A stretch of DNA of 64,000 nucleotides, from the NCBI RefSeq assembly GCF_029392095.1, contig NZ_CP113930.1, positions 310,001-374,000 on the forward strand, read 5' to 3'. The position numbers were made by a program, and so were the translations under genes. Positions 60,115 to 64,000 of this stretch are shown here, in pieces; position 1 is the stretch's first letter, and every line of letters begins with the position of its first letter. Source of the stretch: Lactobacillus sp. ESL0700 (GTDB lineage: Bacteria; Bacillota; Bacilli; Lactobacillales; Lactobacillaceae). Under the pieces are notes generated by a model. That model searched no databases and had not been told where the DNA came from. It saw nothing but the letters and a program-made list of their open reading frames with translations.

Positions 60115-62754
60115 ATGAAGAAACTGACAAGTTCTGAATTTAGACAAATGTTCTTGGACTTCTTTAAAGAACACGGTCACATGGTATTGCCGAGTCAATC
60201 ACTGATTCCGCAAGATGACCCAACATTATTGTGGATTAACTCTGGGGTAGCCACGATGAAGAAGTATTTTGACGGTTCAGTTGTGCCAAAGAACCACCGA
60301 ATTACTAGTTCACAAAAATCAATTAGAACTAACGACATTGAGAACGTTGGTAAGACCGCGCGTCACCAGACTTTCTTTGAAATGCTTGGTAACTTTTCAG
60401 TTGGTGACTACTTTAAGAAGGAAGCAATTCCGTGGGCTTGGGAGTTTTTAACTAGTCCTGACTGGTTAGGATTAGATAAGGATAAGCTATACTGTACTGT
60501 TTATCCTAAAGATACTGAAGCACAAGAAATCTGGATAAAGACTGGGATGCCTGAAGACCATATTGTGAAGCTAGAAGAAAACTTCTGGGATATTGGTGAA
60601 GGTCCATGTGGTCCTGACTCCGAAATCTTCTATGACCGTGGTCAAGAAAATAACGATGTTGCAGAAGACGACCCAGAAAACTTCCCGGGTGGTGAAAATG
60701 CACGTTACCTGGAAATTTGGAACATTGTGTTCTCACAATATAACCACTTAGCTAATGGTAAATACGTTGACCAGCCGCATAAAAACATTGATACGGGGAT
60801 GGGACTAGAACGGGTTCTGTCAATCTTGCAAGATGCACCAACTAACTTTGAAACTGACTTGTTCTTGCCAATTATCCATGAAACTGAAAAAATGACCGCT
60901 GGCAAGAAGTATGAGATTGATGATGAAAACACGCCGGCATTCAAGATTATTGCCGACCACGTTAGAACTGTCAGCTTTGCGATTGCCGATGGTGCTTTAC
61001 CATCAAACACTGGTCGCGGCTATGTTTTACGGCGACTAATCCGTCGTGCAGACTTAAATGGTCAACGCTTGGGTATCAAGGGTGCCTTCCTTTATAAACT
61101 AGTACCAGTTGTTGGTGAAATTATGCAAAGCCACTATCCAGAAGTGACTGAGCAAAAGAACTTTATTGCCAAGGTAATTAAGAATGAGGAAGAAAGATTC
61201 CAAGTAACCCTTGAATCTGGTTTGACTTTGCTTGATGACTTAATTGCTAAGGCACAAAATTCTACTGATAAGACCATTTCTGGTAAGGATGCCTTCAAGT
61301 TATTTGATACTTATGGCTTCCCTTATGAATTAACCTTTGAATCCGCTCAAGATGCCGGCTTAAAGGTTGATAAGAAGGGCTTTGATACCGAAATGCAAGC
61401 ACAAAAAGACCGGGCACGTAATGCTCGTGGTGACTTGCAATCAATGGGTGCACAAGATGTTACCTTAATGAATATTAAGGATCAGTCCGAATTTGAATAT
61501 GGTGTTTATGAAGAAAAGCACGCTAAATTAATCGATATTATCGTTAATGATGAATTGGTTGACCAGACTGATAGTGAAACTGCTACTTTAATTTTTGATA
61601 AAACACCATTTTACGCAGAACGTGGTGGTCAAGTAGCTGACCACGGTGCAATTTACGATCAAGAAGGCGAGCTTGTTGCCAAAGTAACCGATGTGCAACA
61701 CGCACCAAACGACCAAAACATGCACTTTGTTCAAGTAGTTTTACCACTTGTAAAGGGTCAAGAATACGTCTTGAAGATTGACCGTGACCGCCGCGAAGGC
61801 TTGCGCCACTCACACTCAGCAACCCACTTGCTTCATGCAGCACTGCGCAGTATTTTGGGTGACCATACTCACCAGGCTGGTAGTTTAGTTGAACCTGACT
61901 ATTTACGTTTTGACTTTACAGCCATTGAACCATTAACTGATAAGGAACTTAAGTCAGTTGAAGCTTTAGTCAACCAAAAGATTTGGGAAGCTTTAGACGT
62001 TAAGACGACAGTTACTGATGAAGAAACCGGTAAGAAGATGGGCGGCTTGGCCCTGTTTGACGGCAAATACGGCGACAAGGTCCGCGTTGTTCAAATGGGT
62101 GACTTCTCTAGTGAGTTCTGTGGTGGGACACACTGTGACAACACCAACCAAATCGGGATTTTCAAGATTACTTCCGAGTCAGCAGTTGGTGCCGGCGTCA
62201 GAAGAATTGAAGGAGTAATGTCCAAGAAGGCTTACGAATACTTAGCTGGACGGTCGAACTTACTCGATGATATTCAAGCAGAAGTTAAATCAACTAAGCC
62301 AGAAAACATTATTGATAAGATTGATAGCCTTGAAAAAGAACTGCATGACAGTCAAAAGCAAGTTGAAGATCTAAACTTGAAGATTAACCAAGCTAAGGCT
62401 GGTGAAATCTTTAATGACGTTGAACAAGCTGGCGATTTGACAGTTATTGCCAAGAAGGCCGACGTTAACGGAATGAATGACTTGCGTGAACTCGCTGATA
62501 CGTGGAAGAGTGGCAACAAGTCCGATGTCTTAGTCTTAGCAGCAGCTAATGATGGCAAGGCAAACATGATTATTAGTTTGGGTCAAAAAGCTTTGGATAA
62601 AGGCTTGAAGGCTGGTGACTTAATTAAGCAAGCTGCACCAATCTTTGGCGGTGGCGGCGGTGGCCGTCCAAATATGGCTCAAGCTGGTGGTAAGAAGCCA
62701 GAAGGCCTTGACGATGCTATTAAGGCAGTTGTTGAAATAATTACTAAAAATTAA
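60115..62754 (+). CDS. alaS: Alanine-tRNA ligase
   Basis: The 879-residue protein has the class II catalytic domain (1-about 360, with INSGVATMKKYFDG and GMGLERVLSILQ). The editing domain (about 550-715) has HSHSATHLLHAALR and CGGTHCDNTN, the metal-binding His/Cys set. The C-Ala domain ends with GGGGGGRPNMAQAGG. Length and order match bacterial AlaS. It charges tRNA-Ala and clears Ser and Gly mischarging. It is controlled by the T-box upstream. A ribosome site AAAGGAGAA gives the ATG. Confidence 0.97.
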   Translation: MKKLTSSEFRQMFLDFFKEHGHMVLPSQSLIPQDDPTLLWINSGVATMKKYFDGSVVPKNHRITSSQKSIRTNDIENVGKTARHQTFFEMLGNFSVGDYFKKEAIPWAWEFLTSPDWLGLDKDKLYCTVYPKDTEAQEIWIKTGMPEDHIVKLEENFWDIGEGPCGPDSEIFYDRGQENNDVAEDDPENFPGGENARYLEIWNIVFSQYNHLANGKYVDQPHKNIDTGMGLERVLSILQDAPTNFETDLFLPIIHETEKMTAGKKYEIDDENTPAFKIIADHVRTVSFAIADGALPSNTGRGYVLRRLIRRADLNGQRLGIKGAFLYKLVPVVGEIMQSHYPEVTEQKNFIAKVIKNEEERFQVTLESGLTLLDDLIAKAQNSTDKTISGKDAFKLFDTYGFPYELTFESAQDAGLKVDKKGFDTEMQAQKDRARNARGDLQSMGAQDVTLMNIKDQSEFEYGVYEEKHAKLIDIIVNDELVDQTDSETATLIFDKTPFYAERGGQVADHGAIYDQEGELVAKVTDVQHAPNDQNMHFVQVVLPLVKGQEYVLKIDRDRREGLRHSHSATHLLHAALRSILGDHTHQAGSLVEPDYLRFDFTAIEPLTDKELKSVEALVNQKIWEALDVKTTVTDEETGKKMGGLALFDGKYGDKVRVVQMGDFSSEFCGGTHCDNTNQIGIFKITSESAVGAGVRRIEGVMSKKAYEYLAGRSNLLDDIQAEVKSTKPENIIDKIDSLEKELHDSQKQVEDLNLKINQAKAGEIFNDVEQAGDLTVIAKKADVNGMNDLRELADTWKSGNKSDVLVLAAANDGKANMIISLGQKALDKGLKAGDLIKQAAPIFGGGGGGRPNMAQAGGKKPEGLDDAIKAVVEIITKN

Positions 62755-62806
62755 TTGATTGAGTTTGAACTGTTTTTCAAGTAAAATTGTGTTAGGAGGA
62801 ATGAAA

Positions 62807-63064
62807 ATGAGTTCGCTAGATAAAACAATGCATTTTGATTTTAATCAAAATAAAGGCAAGAATGTTTATGATACTCTCCAAGATGTATATGATGCGCTTG
62901 AGGAAAAGGGCTATAATCCAATTAATCAGATTGTCGGCTACCTATTGTCTGGCGATCCAGCATACATTCCGCGGCACAATGACGCTCGTAATTTGATTTT
63001 GAAGCATGAGCGTGATGAAATTATTGAAGAACTTGTCAAAAGTTATCTTGGAAAAGACAAGTAA
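62807..63064 (+). CDS. ireB: IreB-family regulatory phosphoprotein (DUF965/YrzL)
   Basis: The 85-residue protein has [50 protein letters not shown] in pieces typical of IreB. In Enterococcus faecalis IreB is phosphorylated by the kinase IreK and affects cephalosporin resistance. The start is the ATG seven bases after AGGAGG; an in-frame ATG six bases earlier is too close to it. Its stop overlaps the ruvX ATG by one base, in the usual alaS-ireB-ruvX order. Confidence 0.93.
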   Translation: MSSLDKTMHFDFNQNKGKNVYDTLQDVYDALEEKGYNPINQIVGYLLSGDPAYIPRHNDARNLILKHERDEIIEELVKSYLGKDK

Positions 63065-63492
63065 TGCGTTTAATAGGTTTAGATGTCGGGTCTAAGACAG
63101 TTGGCGTTGCCGTTAGCGATGAGTTGGGGATTACTGCCCAGAAGGTAGAAACAATTCCAATTGATGAAGCTAAGTTTAGTTTTGGGATGCGCCCACTTAA
63201 AAAAATCGTGCGGCAATATGATGCGGATGGTTTTGTCTTGGGCTTACCCAAAAATATGGATGGCACATCTGGCAATTCGGTTGCGCGCAGTAAGGCTTAT
63301 GGTGAGCGGCTGATCGCTAAGTTTGGCTTGCCCGTATATTATTCAGACGAGCGCCTGACAACGATTGAATCACGTCGGGTCTTAGTAGAAGAAGCTGGCA
63401 TGCATGACCGCCACCAGCGCAAAGAAGTAATTGACCAAATGGCCGCTGTCTTGATTTTACAAAATTATTTAGACTTACACCGAAAGGATTAA
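63064..63492 (+). CDS. ruvX: Holliday junction resolvase-like protein RuvX/YqgF
   Basis: The 142-residue RNase-H-fold protein opens [19 protein letters not shown] with the first catalytic Asp. It continues with VLGLPKNMDGTSGN and YSDERLTTIESRRVL (catalytic Glu/Asp). YqgF family members act in rRNA processing and possibly recombination. It overlaps ireB by one base and is followed at one base by the DUF1292 gene. Confidence 0.94.
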   Translation: MRLIGLDVGSKTVGVAVSDELGITAQKVETIPIDEAKFSFGMRPLKKIVRQYDADGFVLGLPKNMDGTSGNSVARSKAYGERLIAKFGLPVYYSDERLTTIESRRVLVEEAGMHDRHQRKEVIDQMAAVLILQNYLDLHRKD

Positions 63493-63493
63493 T

Positions 63494-63799
63494 ATGACAC
63501 AAGAAGTTCACGGTGATGACCGGCAAATTACCCTTGTTGATGACAAGGGCAATGAAGAATTATACGAAGTTTTATTTACATTTCATTCAGATGACTATGA
63601 CAAGTCTTACATCTTACTTTATCCAGCTGCAGTAGGTGATGATGAAGAAGTTGAAGTTCAAGCATTTAGTTATGATGCTGATGATGCAGGCGATGTGACC
63701 AGCAGCGATTTGCACGAAATTGAATCAGACGATGAATGGAACATGGTTCAAGGGGTGTTGAATACTTTCTTGGATGATGACCGTTTAAGTGGTGAATAA
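63494..63799 (+). CDS. DUF1292 family protein (YrzB-like)
   Basis: The 101-residue acidic protein has ITLVDDKGNEELYEVLFTFHSDDYDKSYILLYP, the DUF1292 pattern, and a very acidic C-terminal half. It is commonly linked to alaS-ireB-ruvX in Firmicutes. Function is unknown. It is the last gene of the operon, before a strong terminator. Confidence 0.9.
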   Translation: MTQEVHGDDRQITLVDDKGNEELYEVLFTFHSDDYDKSYILLYPAAVGDDEEVEVQAFSYDADDAGDVTSSDLHEIESDDEWNMVQGVLNTFLDDDRLSGE

Positions 63800-63804
63800 A
63801 AAAG

Positions 63805-63831
63805 AAAGACTGGCTTAGCCAGTCTTTTTTT
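63805..63831 (+). terminator. Terminator after DUF1292 gene
   Basis: AAAGACTGGCT / AGCCAGTCTTT hairpin with a T run. Confidence 0.88.
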
Positions 63832-63856
63832 ATTAATAGAGAAAAATAGACGACTA

Positions 63857-64000
63857 ATGAATGACAAAATATTAAAAACGTTGGAATTTTCCAAAATTAC
63901 GCAAAGGTTGGCTGACCAAGCAATTACGACACCAGCTAAGGAGCGGGCAATAAACTTAAAGCCTAGTGGTGACTTTGCTCAAGTCGAATTATCTTTGAAG
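63857..64000 (+). CDS. mutS2: MutS2 (partial, N-terminus only)
   Basis: The 48 codons to the window edge begin MNDKILKTLEFSKITQRLAD, the conserved start of endonuclease MutS2. The ATPase and Smr domains lie outside the window. MutS2 follows ruvX/DUF1292 in many lactobacilli. The ribosome site is not strong. Confidence 0.85.
   Translation, partial: MNDKILKTLEFSKITQRLADQAITTPAKERAINLKPSGDFAQVELSLK

Overview
The window reads as chromosomal DNA of a low-GC lactic acid bacterium, most likely Lactobacillus sensu stricto (L. delbrueckii group). Reasons: S-layer-associated-type repeats in several secreted proteins, an Apf-type aggregation factor, a VanH/LdhD-type D-2-hydroxyacid dehydrogenase, a T-box alaS followed by ireB-ruvX-DUF1292-mutS2, frequent strong AGGAGG ribosome sites with some TTG/GTG starts, and many PTS sugar operons. 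The species cannot be fixed from the sequence alone.

Layout. 1-1.3 kb: end-truncated oligopeptide-binding lipoprotein (minus strand). 1.6-4.3 kb: GH31 glycosidase. 4.6-9.1 kb: lacR-lacA-lacB and a galactitol-type PTS (EIIA, EIIB, EIIC, small membrane protein), probably galactose uptake into the tagatose-6-phosphate pathway. 9.2-18.4 kb: two parallel lactose-type operons, each antiterminator-EIIA-EIICB-6-phospho-beta-galactosidase, each with a RAT/terminator switch. 18.4-23.2 kb: an amino-sugar locus (GntR, AgaS-type isomerase/deaminase, mannose-family EIIB-C-D-A) with two visible operator copies. 23.3-26.6 kb: an unassigned TIM-barrel-like glycosidase and lacD. 26.7-29 kb: D-2-hydroxyacid dehydrogenase, a 38-residue ORF, apf. 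29.1-33 kb: a fructosamine-type PTS locus (deglycase, EIIB, EIIC, EIID, GntR) without EIIA. 33-37 kb: MFS permease, secreted CAP/SEC10-like protein, HAD phosphatase, GNAT, tRNA-Gln. 37.1-47.6 kb: a variable segment bounded by two identical tRNA-Gln genes. It holds an AraC-regulated beta-glucoside PTS cassette, three copies of a small toxin/antisense-RNA module, a large BspA-type surface protein, GDPD, an aminotransferase and tRNA-Tyr. 47.7-59.5 kb: SLAP protein, beta-helix protein, GntR, wall-polymer genes (tagD, tagA, GT4), pncB-nadE, small enzymes and two paralogous histidine phosphatases. 59.6-64 kb: a 6S-like ncRNA, T-box leader, alaS, ireB, ruvX, DUF1292 and the start of mutS2.

How it fits together. 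Lactose enters as lactose-6-phosphate, is split by LacG to galactose-6-phosphate, isomerised by LacAB to tagatose-6-phosphate and finally cleaved by LacD. AgaS would feed galactosamine-6-phosphate into the same intermediate. A dedicated LacC kinase is not in the window. Catabolite-repression (cre-like) sites overlap most of the sugar promoters.

Most notable observation. Three paralogous copies of a module encode a 31-residue hydrophobic peptide. In two intact copies a divergently transcribed ~95-nt RNA starts from a promoter whose -35 box overlaps the peptide's -35 box. The 5' end of that RNA is complementary to the ribosome-binding/start region of its own peptide mRNA and not to the other copy. 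This resembles trans-acting type I toxin-antitoxin pairs such as zorO/orzO or tisB/istR-1. The third copy looks like a deletion between the antitoxin's target-mimic repeat and the toxin start, which removed both promoters.
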